Shown: one piece after another, positions 17,875 through 27,269 of the stretch | Numbering within the stretch: position 1 is the stretch's first letter | Layout: the number at the start of each line of letters is the position of its first letter | Assembly: GCA_910584795.1 (NCBI GenBank) | Contig: CAJUBZ010000001.1 | Coordinates: 170,943-234,942 of the forward strand | Origin: an uncultured Eubacterium sp. | Lineage (GTDB): Bacteria > Bacillota > Clostridia > Lachnospirales > Lachnospiraceae | Direction of reading: 5' to 3' | DNA length: 64,000 nucleotides | The notes under the pieces: model-generated | What the model was told of the DNA's origin: nothing | Databases searched by the model: none | Seen by the model: only the letters and a program-made list of their open reading frames with translations | Position numbers and translations under genes: made by a program

Positions 17875-20565
17875 CTACCAACGGTTTTTTAATTGGTTCT
17901 GTAATTTGTATAAATAGTTCAATCCATCAATTGGTGTCATCTCGCCTAAATTTAATTCTTCTATTTCACTAATAATGGCATTTTCGTTCATTGCAGCAAA
18001 TAATGTCATCTGGTGTGCTTCTAAATCATCATTCATTCCAGGCAGAACATTACTTCCCTGCTGTAATCCCGCAGCAATATCTTTTGCTCTGACAGTAATA
18101 TCAGCATTACTTAATTCTGCTACCAGTTCTTTTGCCCTGTTTAGTACGCTTTCCGGAACACCGGCTAGTTTTGCTACCTGAATACCATAACTCTGATCAG
18201 CACCACCTTTTATGATTTTTCTTAGGAAAACAATATCATCCCCCTGTTCTTTTACGCTGATACAGTAATTGTTGACTCCCGGAAGTGTGCCTTCTAATTC
18301 TGTCAATTCATGATAATGGGTAGCAAATAACGTCTTTGCGCCTAAAATCTTTTTATCACAGATATGCTCAACCACTGCCCAGGCAATACTTAGACCGTCA
18401 AAAGTACTTGTTCCACGACCGATTTCATCTAAGATTAGTAAACTGTTCGCTGTGGCATTTCTTAAAATATTGGCAACTTCTGTCATTTCCACCATAAAGG
18501 TACTCTGACCGCTTGCCAGATCATCGGATGCACCAACACGGGTAAAGATTTTATCACAAATAGAAATGTTTGCTTCTTTTGCAGGAACAAAAGAGCCAAT
18601 CTGTGCCATCAGTACAATCAATGCTGTCTGCCTCATATAAGTGGACTTTCCAGCCATATTCGGACCGGTAATAATAGATAACCGGTTCTTGTTTGTATCT
18701 AAGTATGTATTATTGGAAATAAACATATTATCCGGCATCATTTTTTCAACAACAGGATGCCTGCCTTCTTTAATATCAATTAATCCTTTTTCATTAATTT
18801 TTGGTTTTACATAATGATTACGTTCTGCAACATAAGCTAGAGATGCAAAAACATCAATCTTGGCAATGGCTTTTGCTGTCATTTGAATCCTGTTAATCTG
18901 ATGGAATATCTCATCCCTCACAGAAGTGAATATATTATATTCTAAAGAGAACAGTTTATCTTCCGCACCAATAATCACTTCTTCTAATTGCTTTAATTTG
19001 TCTGTTGTAAATCTCTCGGCATTTGTCAATGTCTGCTTTCTTACATAATCGTCTGGAACTAAATCTTTAAAAGAATTTGAGACTTCAATATAATAGCCAA
19101 ATACTTTGTTATATTTGATTTTTAATTTGTTAATACCTGTTTTTTCTTTTTCTTCAGCCTCTAAATCTGCAAGCCAGCCTTTTCCTTCTGTTTTTGCTGC
19201 CCGGAGTCTGTCAATTTCTTCATGAAATCCTGTACGGATAATGCCTCCTTCTTTTATATTAATTGGTGGATCATCTGTAATAGATTCCCTAATTAGAGAA
19301 GAAATATCCTCTAACGTATCTAACTGATTATATAATTCTATAAATAAAGGTGATTTGAAATCGCTGATAATATTCTTGATATGTGGCAGCATTTCTAAAG
19401 AAGTTTTAAATGCAATTAAATCCCTTGGATTCGCTGATTTATAAGAAATTTTACTTAAAAGTCTCTCTAAATCATAAATTGGAGACAGATATTCTCTCAG
19501 CTCATCTCTTGTTATAATTGATTTGTTTAATTCCTCAATTACTTTCTGTCTGTTGGTAATTTCCTCTTTGGAAATCAAAGGCTGTTCAATATAGCCACGG
19601 AGAGTTCTTGCCCCCATAGCTGTTTTCGTTTTATCAAGCACCCATAATAAGGAGCCACGCTTCTGCTTTTCTCTCAATGTCTCGCACAATTCCAGATTAC
19701 GTCTAGTAGAAGTATCAAGAATCATAAAAGTACTTGTAGAATATGGAACTAATTTTGATAAATGAGATAAAGAGTTTTTCTGTGTCTCATAAAGATATTT
19801 TAACAGCGAACCAGAAGAAATCACAGCAAGAGACATTTCAGAAATACCAAGACCTGCCAGGTCGATGATTCCAAAATGGTCTTTTAATACTTCACTGCAG
19901 TTATCTTCATCAAAATACCATTCTTCTAACTCAAAAACGGAAATAGATAATCTGTTTTTGAGTTCATCAATATCCATACCACACATCAAAAAAGCATGAT
20001 TGCATATGATTTCACTTGGCATAAACTTATTAATTTCATCTACGACATTTCTCTCGGAATAAACTTCTGTAACATAGTAGTCACCGGTAGTAACATCCGC
20101 AATAGAAATACCAAATTTCCCTCCAATATAAGCAATGGACATCAAATAATTATTTTTGCCCTCTTCAATAGCATTTGTGTTTAAATTAGTACCGGGAGTT
20201 ACGATTCTTGCAACCTCTCTTCTGACGAGTCCTTTCGCTTCTGCCGGGTCTTCAGCCTGCTCTACAATACATACCTTGTATCCTCGGGTAACTAATTTGT
20301 TAATGTATGTATCAACTGCATGATAAGGAACACCACACATAGGTGCTCGTTCATCCAGACCACAGCTTTTTCCTGTCAATGTAATTTCCATAACTTTTGA
20401 TGCTTCTAATGCATCGTCAAAAAACATCTCATAAAAGTCGCCAAGTCTGTAAAAAATAATACAGTCATCATGTTTCTTTTTTGTATCTAAATAATTTTTC
20501 ATCATCGGTGTAAGGGCATCAAAATGATTCTCCCATACATCCTGCATCATTTGCGGTAAACTCAT
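17875..20565 (-). CDS. mutS: DNA mismatch repair protein MutS
   Basis: Recognises base mismatches and small loops and signals through an ATP-driven clamp. The mismatch-reading Phe-X-Glu is in GDFYEMFFDDA near residues 42-50, preceded by the family start MMKNYLDTKKKHDDCIIFYRLGD. The Walker A GPNMAGKSTYMRQ lies near 638-650, the Walker B is SLLILDEIGRGTSTFDGLSIAWA, and ATHYHELTELE follows. The length of 896 residues is normal. It starts 2 bases after the miaB stop and is followed by mutL: a miaB-mutS-mutL-miaA translation-and-repair operon typical of Clostridia. Confidence 0.97.
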   Translation of the reverse strand: MSLPQMMQDVWENHFDALTPMMKNYLDTKKKHDDCIIFYRLGDFYEMFFDDALEASKVMEITLTGKSCGLDERAPMCGVPYHAVDTYINKLVTRGYKVCIVEQAEDPAEAKGLVRREVARIVTPGTNLNTNAIEEGKNNYLMSIAYIGGKFGISIADVTTGDYYVTEVYSERNVVDEINKFMPSEIICNHAFLMCGMDIDELKNRLSISVFELEEWYFDEDNCSEVLKDHFGIIDLAGLGISEMSLAVISSGSLLKYLYETQKNSLSHLSKLVPYSTSTFMILDTSTRRNLELCETLREKQKRGSLLWVLDKTKTAMGARTLRGYIEQPLISKEEITNRQKVIEELNKSIITRDELREYLSPIYDLERLLSKISYKSANPRDLIAFKTSLEMLPHIKNIISDFKSPLFIELYNQLDTLEDISSLIRESITDDPPINIKEGGIIRTGFHEEIDRLRAAKTEGKGWLADLEAEEKEKTGINKLKIKYNKVFGYYIEVSNSFKDLVPDDYVRKQTLTNAERFTTDKLKQLEEVIIGAEDKLFSLEYNIFTSVRDEIFHQINRIQMTAKAIAKIDVFASLAYVAERNHYVKPKINEKGLIDIKEGRHPVVEKMMPDNMFISNNTYLDTNKNRLSIITGPNMAGKSTYMRQTALIVLMAQIGSFVPAKEANISICDKIFTRVGASDDLASGQSTFMVEMTEVANILRNATANSLLILDEIGRGTSTFDGLSIAWAVVEHICDKKILGAKTLFATHYHELTELEGTLPGVNNYCISVKEQGDDIVFLRKIIKGGADQSYGIQVAKLAGVPESVLNRAKELVAELSNADITVRAKDIAAGLQQGSNVLPGMNDDLEAHQMTLFAAMNENAIISEIEELNLGEMTPIDGLNYLYKLQNQLKNRW

Positions 20566-20567
20566 TT

Positions 20568-21974
20568 TTATTCCACCATTTCTCCCATGTAATAAAATCC
20601 TTTTGCTTCTTTGAGATAAACATTAACAATCTTTCCAATATCATCTTTGGAAGCTTTCAAATGAACAACGGAATTATTACTCAGTCTTCCAGAGACATAT
20701 CCTTCTATTTTTTTGTTTACTTCTTCAATTAAAACTTCTTGTGTAGTTCCTTCCAAAACAGCTGTTTTTTCTCTGGAAATTTCGTTAATCACACTAAGAA
20801 GCCTGTCAAATCTATCCTTGACAACATCTTCAGGAACCTGATCAGGCATCTTCGCTGCCGGTGTTCCAGAGCGTTTCGAATAAATAAAAGTAAAAGCGGA
20901 ATCATATCTTGCTTTCTTTACTACATCCAACGTTTCAAGGAAATCTTCCTCTGTCTCTCCCGGAAATCCAACAATAATGTCTGTTGTAATTCCAATATCA
21001 GGAATTGCTTTCCTTAACTTTTCAACCAATACTAAATACTGTTCTTTATTGTAATGTCTGTTCATAATCTCTAACAATCTGGAACTTCCCGACTGCAGAG
21101 GCAGATGCATCTGTTTACATATCTTTTTGGATTTTGCCATCACTTCAATTAATTCATCAGATAAATCTTTTGGATGGGAAGTCATGAACCGAATTCTCTT
21201 CAATCCTTCAATTTCTTCGATTTGTTCTAATAACTGTGCAAAAGAAATAGGATTGTCCAACGTTTTTCCGTATGAATTCACATTCTGTCCTAAAAGCATA
21301 ACTTCTACGACGCCATGATTCACTAATTCTTTAATTTCAGAAATAATATCTTCCGGATTTCTGCTTCGCTCTCTTCCTCTCACATAAGGGACAATACAGT
21401 AACTGCAGAAATTGTTGCAGCCATACATGATATTTACACCGGATTTGAAACTGTATTTTCTGACACTTGGAAGGTCTTCCACGATTTCCGTTGTACCATC
21501 CCAGATATCTTCTATCTTATGTCCGCTAATGAATCTTTCATATAACAGCTCTGCCAGTATAAATACATTATGCGTTCCAAAAATAACGTCCACAAACCGA
21601 TAACTTTTATTTAATTTTTCCACGACGTGTTCTTCCTGCATCATACAGCCACAAAGTCCGATAATCATTTCCGGATTTTTTTGTTTGATTTTTGAGAGAT
21701 ACCCCAGTCTTCCATATATCTTTAAATTGGCGTTTTCCCTTACCGTACATGTGTTATATAAAACAAGATCAGCATGTTCATCATCTGTTTCTTCATAACC
21801 AATCTCTGCTAAAATTCCCATCAATTTTTCGGAATCTTTAAAATTCATCTGACAGCCAAAAGTAACCACACATGCTGTCAGTTTTCTGCCAAGCGCCTGT
21901 TCTTTGCTTTTTACAATCTCTCTGCACTTGTCCATATAATATTGTTGCTTTTCAGTTTCATTCGTAAAACTCAT
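20568..21974 (-). CDS. miaB: tRNA-2-methylthio-N6-dimethylallyladenosine synthase
   Basis: Radical-SAM methylthiotransferase that adds the 2-methylthio group to i6A37 in tRNA. The N-terminal UPF0004 domain carries three cysteines (VVTFGCQMNFKDSE, NTCTVRENA, GLCGCM). The radical-SAM cluster YGCNNFCSYC (C-x3-C-x2-C) is near residues 185-193, and a TRAM domain forms the last 60 residues. The length is 468 residues. It shares an operon with miaA, which makes its substrate, so the two steps of ms2i6A37 formation are co-encoded. Confidence 0.96.
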   Translation of the reverse strand: MSFTNETEKQQYYMDKCREIVKSKEQALGRKLTACVVTFGCQMNFKDSEKLMGILAEIGYEETDDEHADLVLYNTCTVRENANLKIYGRLGYLSKIKQKNPEMIIGLCGCMMQEEHVVEKLNKSYRFVDVIFGTHNVFILAELLYERFISGHKIEDIWDGTTEIVEDLPSVRKYSFKSGVNIMYGCNNFCSYCIVPYVRGRERSRNPEDIISEIKELVNHGVVEVMLLGQNVNSYGKTLDNPISFAQLLEQIEEIEGLKRIRFMTSHPKDLSDELIEVMAKSKKICKQMHLPLQSGSSRLLEIMNRHYNKEQYLVLVEKLRKAIPDIGITTDIIVGFPGETEEDFLETLDVVKKARYDSAFTFIYSKRSGTPAAKMPDQVPEDVVKDRFDRLLSVINEISREKTAVLEGTTQEVLIEEVNKKIEGYVSGRLSNNSVVHLKASKDDIGKIVNVYLKEAKGFYYMGEMVE

Positions 21975-21983
21975 AGTATTCTC

Positions 21984-22529
21984 CTAAATATTACTGATAA
22001 CCTCACAGACATTGATGTCATGAGATTGTGTTTTTATGTCATTCATTACTTGAAAATCATAAGCCACTCCGATTGTATAAGGGTTATTTTTTTCTAAGAA
22101 ACGGTCATAGAAACCACCTGCTTGTCCAATTCTTTTGCCTTTAGTTGAAAAAACCACTCCAGGAACCAATACGAGATCGGCTTTTTCTGCCTGTTCTGTA
22201 GTTTGCGGTTCCGGAATGTTATAATGACCTATTATTAGATTATCTAGACTTTTAATTTCAGCAAAAATCATTTCGCCCTGTTTGTTTATCACTTTGGGTA
22301 GGGCAATGGTTTTTCCGTTATTTAATGCATGTTTAATTACCGGCAGAATATCCACTTCGTTTTGTACAGGATAATAACAGTAAATACATGTACTGTTCTG
22401 ATACTTTTTATGATTCAGAATCTTCTGACAGATAATTCTGCTTTTTTCCATCACTTTTTCTTGGGTCATAAGCATTCTATTGCGTTTTATCTCTTTGCGT
22501 AGATTATCCTTGTATTCTTTGATATTCAT
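21984..22529 (-). CDS. 5-formyltetrahydrofolate cyclo-ligase
   Basis: Converts 5-formyl-THF to 5,10-methenyl-THF with ATP. Family blocks are RKEIKRNRMLMTQE, YYPVQNEVDILPVI, ALPKVI and the signature LVLVPGVVFSTKGKRIGQAGGFYDRFLEK. I chose the ATG at 22529, 8 bases after AAGGTGG. A longer frame from GTG at 22541 would start inside that Shine-Dalgarno and overlap the DUF896 stop. This gives 181 residues, standard for the family. It lies between DUF896 and miaB in the same direction. Confidence 0.93.
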   Translation of the reverse strand: MNIKEYKDNLRKEIKRNRMLMTQEKVMEKSRIICQKILNHKKYQNSTCIYCYYPVQNEVDILPVIKHALNNGKTIALPKVINKQGEMIFAEIKSLDNLIIGHYNIPEPQTTEQAEKADLVLVPGVVFSTKGKRIGQAGGFYDRFLEKNNPYTIGVAYDFQVMNDIKTQSHDINVCEVISNI

Positions 22530-22530
22530 A

Positions 22531-22740
22531 TTAGTTTCCACCTTTTGGTTTTACCTTTGTAATGGAACCATCTGGATTTTGAATACTTACATTGTCAAGA
22601 GACGCCGACAGACTGTTAAGCATAGCCATGCGGTACTCTGTTCTTAGAGCCTGTTGTTCCTGTAATTCGGCCTCTGTTAATTCGGTGGTTTTTGATTTTT
22701 TATATAATTCATTTATTCGTTTAATTTTTTTCTCGTCCAT
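22531..22740 (-). CDS. DUF896 (YnzC/UPF0291) small protein
   Basis: Sixty-nine residues, mostly helical and highly charged. It has the family core MDEKKIKRINELYKKSK-like start, GLTEAELQEQ-like LTEAELQEQQALRTEYR and a C-terminal half that forms the second helix. The YnzC family is of unknown function and in Bacillus belongs to the SOS-induced yneA operon as a relative; no LexA box was seen here. It is packed tightly between the 395-residue gene (1-base overlap) and 5-formyl-THF cyclo-ligase. Confidence 0.9.
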   Translation of the reverse strand: MDEKKIKRINELYKKSKTTELTEAELQEQQALRTEYRMAMLNSLSASLDNVSIQNPDGSITKVKPKGGN

Positions 22741-23927
22741 TATTTTAAAAATATATAGGAAGTTTCTCTATCAGATGAAACAGAACCGATATATTCTCCT
22801 CTCTCCTGCAAAATTGTTTTTTTATGTGGAAATTTGTGAATGCATACAACAGGATATTCCTTGCCAAAAATCGGTTTTTCGACAGATGTAGAAATGACCG
22901 TGTTGTTATTCACAAACCGCACATCAAATTCTTCCGGATATGTAGCATCAATTTCATTCGAAATCAGATTGAAGAATTGCGTTCCGGTAGATTTTTTCAT
23001 AATCATATAAGGAGTATCTTCAATAACAGTAGCATTCTTCAGCAGATATTCTCCTGTCGTTGTTTTATTGATACATGTATAAATTTCTTTCGTCTCAATA
23101 TCATAGAAAATGATATTTTCATCATTATCTTCATAATTAAACTTCGAGTAAATCAGAAAGTTTTCGATAATCTTTGCATTGATAACTGTTGTATCATAGT
23201 AAGACTGATCTACTGCATTCATAACAAGATTTGGCTGGTCTAATTGCAAATCGCTGATAAATTGTTGAATATTTAAAACAAACAAAGATTCCACAGCAGC
23301 CTCTTCTTTTGTTAAATTGGCATGCCTGTTGTTTTGAAATACAGAATATCCTGTTTTCATAATGCAACTTTTTTCATTATAAGGCAGAATAAATTCAATA
23401 CCATTTCGAACCAGATTCTCATCCTGAATTACTAACTGTCTGTTTTTAACAAAATTAAATAGTATCAATGAAAAGTCAAAAAATTCTTTTAACTTGCCAT
23501 TTTCACTTATTTGAGGAAGGGCACGTTGAATAATCAGATTGGCATCATCTAAAATAAATATCTTAATCTGTTTGTTATTTGGATATAAATTGATATTGTC
23601 TTTCAAAGATATAATCTTTGTATGGGTATGGTCTGTAATATTATAGCGGATAATTCCAAAAGAATATGTTCCGTCATGCATATCAATATATTCCGTAAAA
23701 TATAAATATTCAGATTCATTCTGGCAGTCAGTAATATTAAAAATATCAACTTTATCAGAATATGGCATAACTTCTTTTCTGACATTTTCTTCAAGATAAT
23801 ATAAATAATAGCGGACTTTCGGTAAATTCGTAAAAGGTCCCTGTTCATATTCTTTTTCGAGAATAATATCATCTTTTAAATGCAGACCGTTGAAATATTC
23901 TGATTGTGCTAAAAAACGAATATTCAT
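22740..23927 (-). CDS. Unrecognised 395-residue protein
   Basis: I do not recognise this family. The product has no signal peptide, membrane segment or Cys clusters. It is rich in beta-strand-like stretches with regularly spaced aromatic residues (YYLYYLEENVRKEV, YLYFTEYIDMHDGTYSFGIIRYN, ENIIFYDIETKEIYTCI), suggesting a beta-propeller or beta-rich fold, perhaps six to seven repeats of 45-60 residues. The ATG at 23927 is used, 5 bases after AGGAGA; a TTG ten codons upstream lacks a ribosome site. Its stop overlaps the DUF896 start, so the two are coupled. A symmetrical inverted repeat lies 37-57 bases upstream. Confidence 0.7.
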   Translation of the reverse strand: MNIRFLAQSEYFNGLHLKDDIILEKEYEQGPFTNLPKVRYYLYYLEENVRKEVMPYSDKVDIFNITDCQNESEYLYFTEYIDMHDGTYSFGIIRYNITDHTHTKIISLKDNINLYPNNKQIKIFILDDANLIIQRALPQISENGKLKEFFDFSLILFNFVKNRQLVIQDENLVRNGIEFILPYNEKSCIMKTGYSVFQNNRHANLTKEEAAVESLFVLNIQQFISDLQLDQPNLVMNAVDQSYYDTTVINAKIIENFLIYSKFNYEDNDENIIFYDIETKEIYTCINKTTTGEYLLKNATVIEDTPYMIMKKSTGTQFFNLISNEIDATYPEEFDVRFVNNNTVISTSVEKPIFGKEYPVVCIHKFPHKKTILQERGEYIGSVSSDRETSYIFLK

Positions 23928-23963
23928 AATGCTCTCCTTAATTAACAATTGTATCACCCGTAT

Positions 23964-23984
23964 CTTTTGTCAAATAGACAAAAG
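23964..23984. promoter_or_regulatory. Inverted repeat upstream of the 395-residue gene (candidate operator)
   Basis: The arms CTTTTGTC (23964-23971) and GACAAAAG (23977-23984) are perfectly complementary with a 5-base gap. On the minus strand an extended -10 like TGATACAAT follows at about 23949-23957 without a well-spaced -35. A repressor or activator site is possible; no regulator gene is near. Confidence 0.4.
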
Positions 23985-24036
23985 CATACGAACACATCTT
24001 TATATAATACTATAAAACTGAAAAAAAGTCATTATT

Positions 24037-25638
24037 TTATGACGATTCTTTATTATTTTTTTGAGGCCGATATGTTTTTGCAATCTGTTCAAACACTTTC
24101 ATTCCGTCAATTGCTGCGGAGGTGATTCCTCCTGCATATCCGGCCCCCTCCCCTGCTGGAATTATTCCTGCAATATTTGTTTCAAACTTATCATTTCGTA
24201 TAATTCTTACAGGAGAAGATGTTCTCGTTTCTACTGCTGATAATACCACATCCTCTGTGCTAAATCCGTCGATTTTCTTACCAAAAAATTCAATTCCTTC
24301 AATTAAAGCTTCTATAATGTATTCAGGAAAAATTGAATTTAAATTAGCCAACTTGTATTTTCCTTTTATTTGTGGAACAATATTTCCTAATTTCGAGGTA
24401 GTTTTATTATTTTTAAAATCAGAATATGTCTGAACAGGAATTTTACCATCACCTTCGATATAAGCTTTTTTTTCCAATGCTCTTTGATAAGCAATTCCTG
24501 CCAAAGGATGGTTATTTGAAAAATCCTGTGGTGTAACAGTAACTACTATAGCACTGTTAGCATTAGAACCATCCCGCTTTGAATAACTCATCCCATTAAC
24601 AACTTTTCCGTGATTTTCTGATGAAGAATCTACAACAAATCCTCCAGGACACATACAAAATGAATATACTCCCCGATTCTGACTGGTCTTATATGTAAGT
24701 TTATAACTTGCAGCACCCAGGCAGTTATCTTCAAACCCATACTGACTCTTATTTATCATAGTTTGTTTATGTTCTATTCTCACACCTAGAGCAAAGGGTT
24801 TCTGCTCCATCATAACACCATTTTCGTAAAGCATCTGAAAAGTCTCTCTGGCACTATGTCCGATAGCAAAAATACATACTTCTGTCTTAATCGTTTGATG
24901 ATTACTTAAATGAACTTCAGTTATCTTATGTTTTTTATATGAAATATCTACAACACTTGTATTAAAATAAAATGTCCCCCCCATTTCAATAATATATTTA
25001 CGCATATTAGATACAATTTCTTTTAAAATATCTGTTCCTATATGAGGCTTTGCATCATATAATATTTTTTCATCTGCTCCGAATTTTACAAAAGTCTCTA
25101 GAACAAAACGAATTCTGTTTTCTTTATCTTTAATTCCCGTATTTAATTTTCCATCAGAAAAAGTTCCGGCACCGCCTTCGCCAAACTGAACATTGCAATT
25201 CAGATTTAATTCTCCGGTTTCCCAGAATTCTTCAACGATTCGTAAACGGTTTTCTACCATATCCCCACGTTCAATAATAATTGGTGCATAACCGTTCATT
25301 GCAAGAAGATATGCTGTAAACATGCCAGCCGGACCAAAACCTACGACAATAGGTCGATAATTCATTGGTTTCTCTCCGGATAATTTATAAGAATAGCGTT
25401 TTTCTTTTTCTATTACCAGCACGTTTTTTCGCGACTTATGATAAGCGTCGACATATAAACCTATCGCGTAAACTTTTGAAATCTGTGACTTGTTTCTGGC
25501 ATCCACAGAATATTTTAATATTTTCCAATAACGAACTTCCTTGTCGGAAATTCCAGCTGTTTTCAAAGCTTTTTTATATGCATCCTGTTCGTTTTGAGTG
25601 ATATTTAGTTTGATATTTGATACTTGTAATAAAATCAT
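24037..25638 (-). CDS. FAD-dependent oxidoreductase, COG2509 type
   Basis: A 533-residue flavoprotein. The N-terminal 90 residues are a small alpha/beta region with the DARNKS block typical of the family. A dinucleotide-binding motif VVGFGPAGMFTAYLLA starts near residue 98. GEGGAGTFSDGKLNT, FCMCPGGFVVD and AGIIPAGEGAGYAGGITSAAIDG, the FAD-contacting C-terminal block, follow. Members are annotated as uncharacterised FAD-dependent dehydrogenases; the substrate is unknown. The ATG overlaps the stop of the upstream flavoprotein gene by one base, so the two are translationally coupled. Confidence 0.85.
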   Translation of the reverse strand: MILLQVSNIKLNITQNEQDAYKKALKTAGISDKEVRYWKILKYSVDARNKSQISKVYAIGLYVDAYHKSRKNVLVIEKEKRYSYKLSGEKPMNYRPIVVGFGPAGMFTAYLLAMNGYAPIIIERGDMVENRLRIVEEFWETGELNLNCNVQFGEGGAGTFSDGKLNTGIKDKENRIRFVLETFVKFGADEKILYDAKPHIGTDILKEIVSNMRKYIIEMGGTFYFNTSVVDISYKKHKITEVHLSNHQTIKTEVCIFAIGHSARETFQMLYENGVMMEQKPFALGVRIEHKQTMINKSQYGFEDNCLGAASYKLTYKTSQNRGVYSFCMCPGGFVVDSSSENHGKVVNGMSYSKRDGSNANSAIVVTVTPQDFSNNHPLAGIAYQRALEKKAYIEGDGKIPVQTYSDFKNNKTTSKLGNIVPQIKGKYKLANLNSIFPEYIIEALIEGIEFFGKKIDGFSTEDVVLSAVETRTSSPVRIIRNDKFETNIAGIIPAGEGAGYAGGITSAAIDGMKVFEQIAKTYRPQKNNKESS

Positions 25639-26807
25639 TATTTACAGTTTCCTCCTGCAATCATGCCGCTTGCCCATGCAAAATGCAAGTTGTAACCACC
25701 ACAAATTCCGTCTACATCAATAATCTCTCCTGCAAAAAACAGATTCTTTATCTTTTTTGACTCCATTGTTTCCGGATGAATTTCATCTGTAGTGACCCCA
25801 CCTGCTGTTACCTGGGCAAACTCAAATCCCCGTCTCTTCTTAATAAAAACAGTATAATTTTTTATAAGTCCTGCCAATTCACTAATTTTATGTTCATCTA
25901 TCATATCACACGCTTGATTATGTATATTTAACTTTGTTGAAAAAAACACTGCAATCTTATCGGGAAAAAGTCCGTTTAAAACCATGTCTACATTTTTTTC
26001 TTTTCCGTTCATAATAAGATGAGATATCATGCTACTTAACTGTTCTTCTGGAAATTCCGGCATAAAGTCAATTTGTATCGTATCTCCGGTTGTTACCAGA
26101 CGACTGATATTAAAAACAGGAATCCCTGATACTCCATATTCTGTAATCTGCAGATCCCCTGTATATTTTTGTTCTTTGGCTGTTACAGACGCGTGAATTC
26201 GTACACCAGCTGCTTTTTTCAAAAGATTATCATCACATACTAATGCTGTCAGTGCCGGTTCTGGAAAAACAACAGTATGATGTAATTTTTCTGCCAGTTT
26301 GTAGCCTGAACCATCGGAACCGGTTTTTTTGAAACTGCATCCGCCTGTTGCCAGAATTAGCTGGTCACATTCTAATTCGATACCAATATCTACCAAAAAT
26401 CTGTCATTCTTTAAGCAAATTTTATTTACAGTATTATTTGTTTTTATTTTCACCCCCAAATTAAGGGCTGCATTTCTTAAAATTGTAAGAACAGAATTTG
26501 CCTGAAGACTCATTGGATAAATATACCCATTCTTAGAACAGGTATATAAACCAATGGATTGAAAAAACTCTTTTATCTTTGATGCCGGATATTTTTTTAG
26601 TACACAGTCAATAAATCCAGTGTCACCATAATACATGGAACTATTCATTTTTTCATTGGAGATATTACATCGCCCATTTCCGGTAATTAATATTTTCTTA
26701 CCTGTCTGTTTTTCATGTTCAATAATTATCACTTCTGATTTATTTCTAGCAGCCTGAATACCAGCAGCAAGTCCCGCTGCTCCTGCTCCAATTATAATTG
26801 TTATCAT
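25638..26807 (-). CDS. HI0933/BaiN family NAD(P)/FAD-dependent oxidoreductase
   Basis: The 389-residue HI0933-type flavoprotein has the FAD motif IIGAGAAGLAAGIQAARN at residues 5-22, ITGNGRCNISNE near 45-56, ATGGCSFKKTGSDGSG in the middle and the C-terminal FAEIIDVDG-like FAGEIIDVDGICGGYNLHFAWASG. Some gut members (BaiN) were proposed to reduce bile acids, but this gene has no bai neighbours, so that should not be assumed. The ATG at 26807 starts the family-typical MITIIIGAG, 9 bases after AGGA; starts at 26825 or 26828 are possible. Confidence 0.85.
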   Translation of the reverse strand: MITIIIGAGAAGLAAGIQAARNKSEVIIIEHEKQTGKKILITGNGRCNISNEKMNSSMYYGDTGFIDCVLKKYPASKIKEFFQSIGLYTCSKNGYIYPMSLQANSVLTILRNAALNLGVKIKTNNTVNKICLKNDRFLVDIGIELECDQLILATGGCSFKKTGSDGSGYKLAEKLHHTVVFPEPALTALVCDDNLLKKAAGVRIHASVTAKEQKYTGDLQITEYGVSGIPVFNISRLVTTGDTIQIDFMPEFPEEQLSSMISHLIMNGKEKNVDMVLNGLFPDKIAVFFSTKLNIHNQACDMIDEHKISELAGLIKNYTVFIKKRRGFEFAQVTAGGVTTDEIHPETMESKKIKNLFFAGEIIDVDGICGGYNLHFAWASGMIAGGNCK

Positions 26808-26824
26808 AAAGGTAAATCCTTTCA

Positions 26825-27166
26825 TCAACTTGTATTAGCTTCAAGATATTTAAATAATTCTTCTGAATTTTCTAAATAGATTCCATCATTTAAAATATTT
26901 TTTTCGCTTGTAGATAATCTTGAAATATTAATGTCTGTTTCAGCGATTACAGTCGTTTTATCACTTTTATAAACAAAAATCACGTCTCCGATTGCTTTAA
27001 CCCAGTACCCTTCTTCTTTTTGTTCGTTATCTTTTGGCTGGACATCAACCGTTTTTTCGTTATAAAGCAAATCATTTTCCATACCTGTTTTCAACCCACA
27101 GAAATATGCGATTCCAAATCCCACAATAAAAATTGTTAAATAAAAAATATATGCCCGTCTGTTCAT
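26825..27166 (-). CDS. Small membrane-anchored protein, BofC C-terminal-like
   Basis: The 113-residue protein has an N-terminal membrane anchor at about 6-25 (YIFYLTIFIVGFGIAYFCG), a charged linker (about 35-50) and a compact C-terminal domain EGYWVKAIGDVIFVYKSDKTTVIAETDINISRLSTSEK. The last part resembles the BofC C-terminal-like module found in small clostridial proteins; this is pattern recognition, not a database match. The Shine-Dalgarno GGAGA lies 6 bases before the ATG at 27166; a TTG six codons upstream lacks one. The gene follows a flippase gene and precedes two flavoproteins. Role unknown. Confidence 0.7.
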   Translation of the reverse strand: MNRRAYIFYLTIFIVGFGIAYFCGLKTGMENDLLYNEKTVDVQPKDNEQKEEGYWVKAIGDVIFVYKSDKTTVIAETDINISRLSTSEKNILNDGIYLENSEELFKYLEANTS

Positions 27167-27195
27167 AAGTTTTCTCCTATTCAAACTATAAACCC

Positions 27196-27221
27196 AAAGA
27201 TTAAAGTTGTCTTAATCTTTT
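27196..27221 (-). terminator. Weak hairpin after the SpoVB-type flippase gene
   Basis: AAAGATTAA (27196-27204) and TTAATCTTT (27212-27220) pair with a 7-base loop. On the minus strand the tail is not T-rich, so it may only attenuate or do nothing. Confidence 0.35.
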
Positions 27222-27269
27222 ACTTCTTGCATATATTTTTTACATATTTTGTTATTTTATACATTCTTT

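Noticed and set aside
25638..26807. Bile-acid reductase BaiN
   Set aside because: HI0933-family proteins are widespread and no bai gene is near; the name is not supported.
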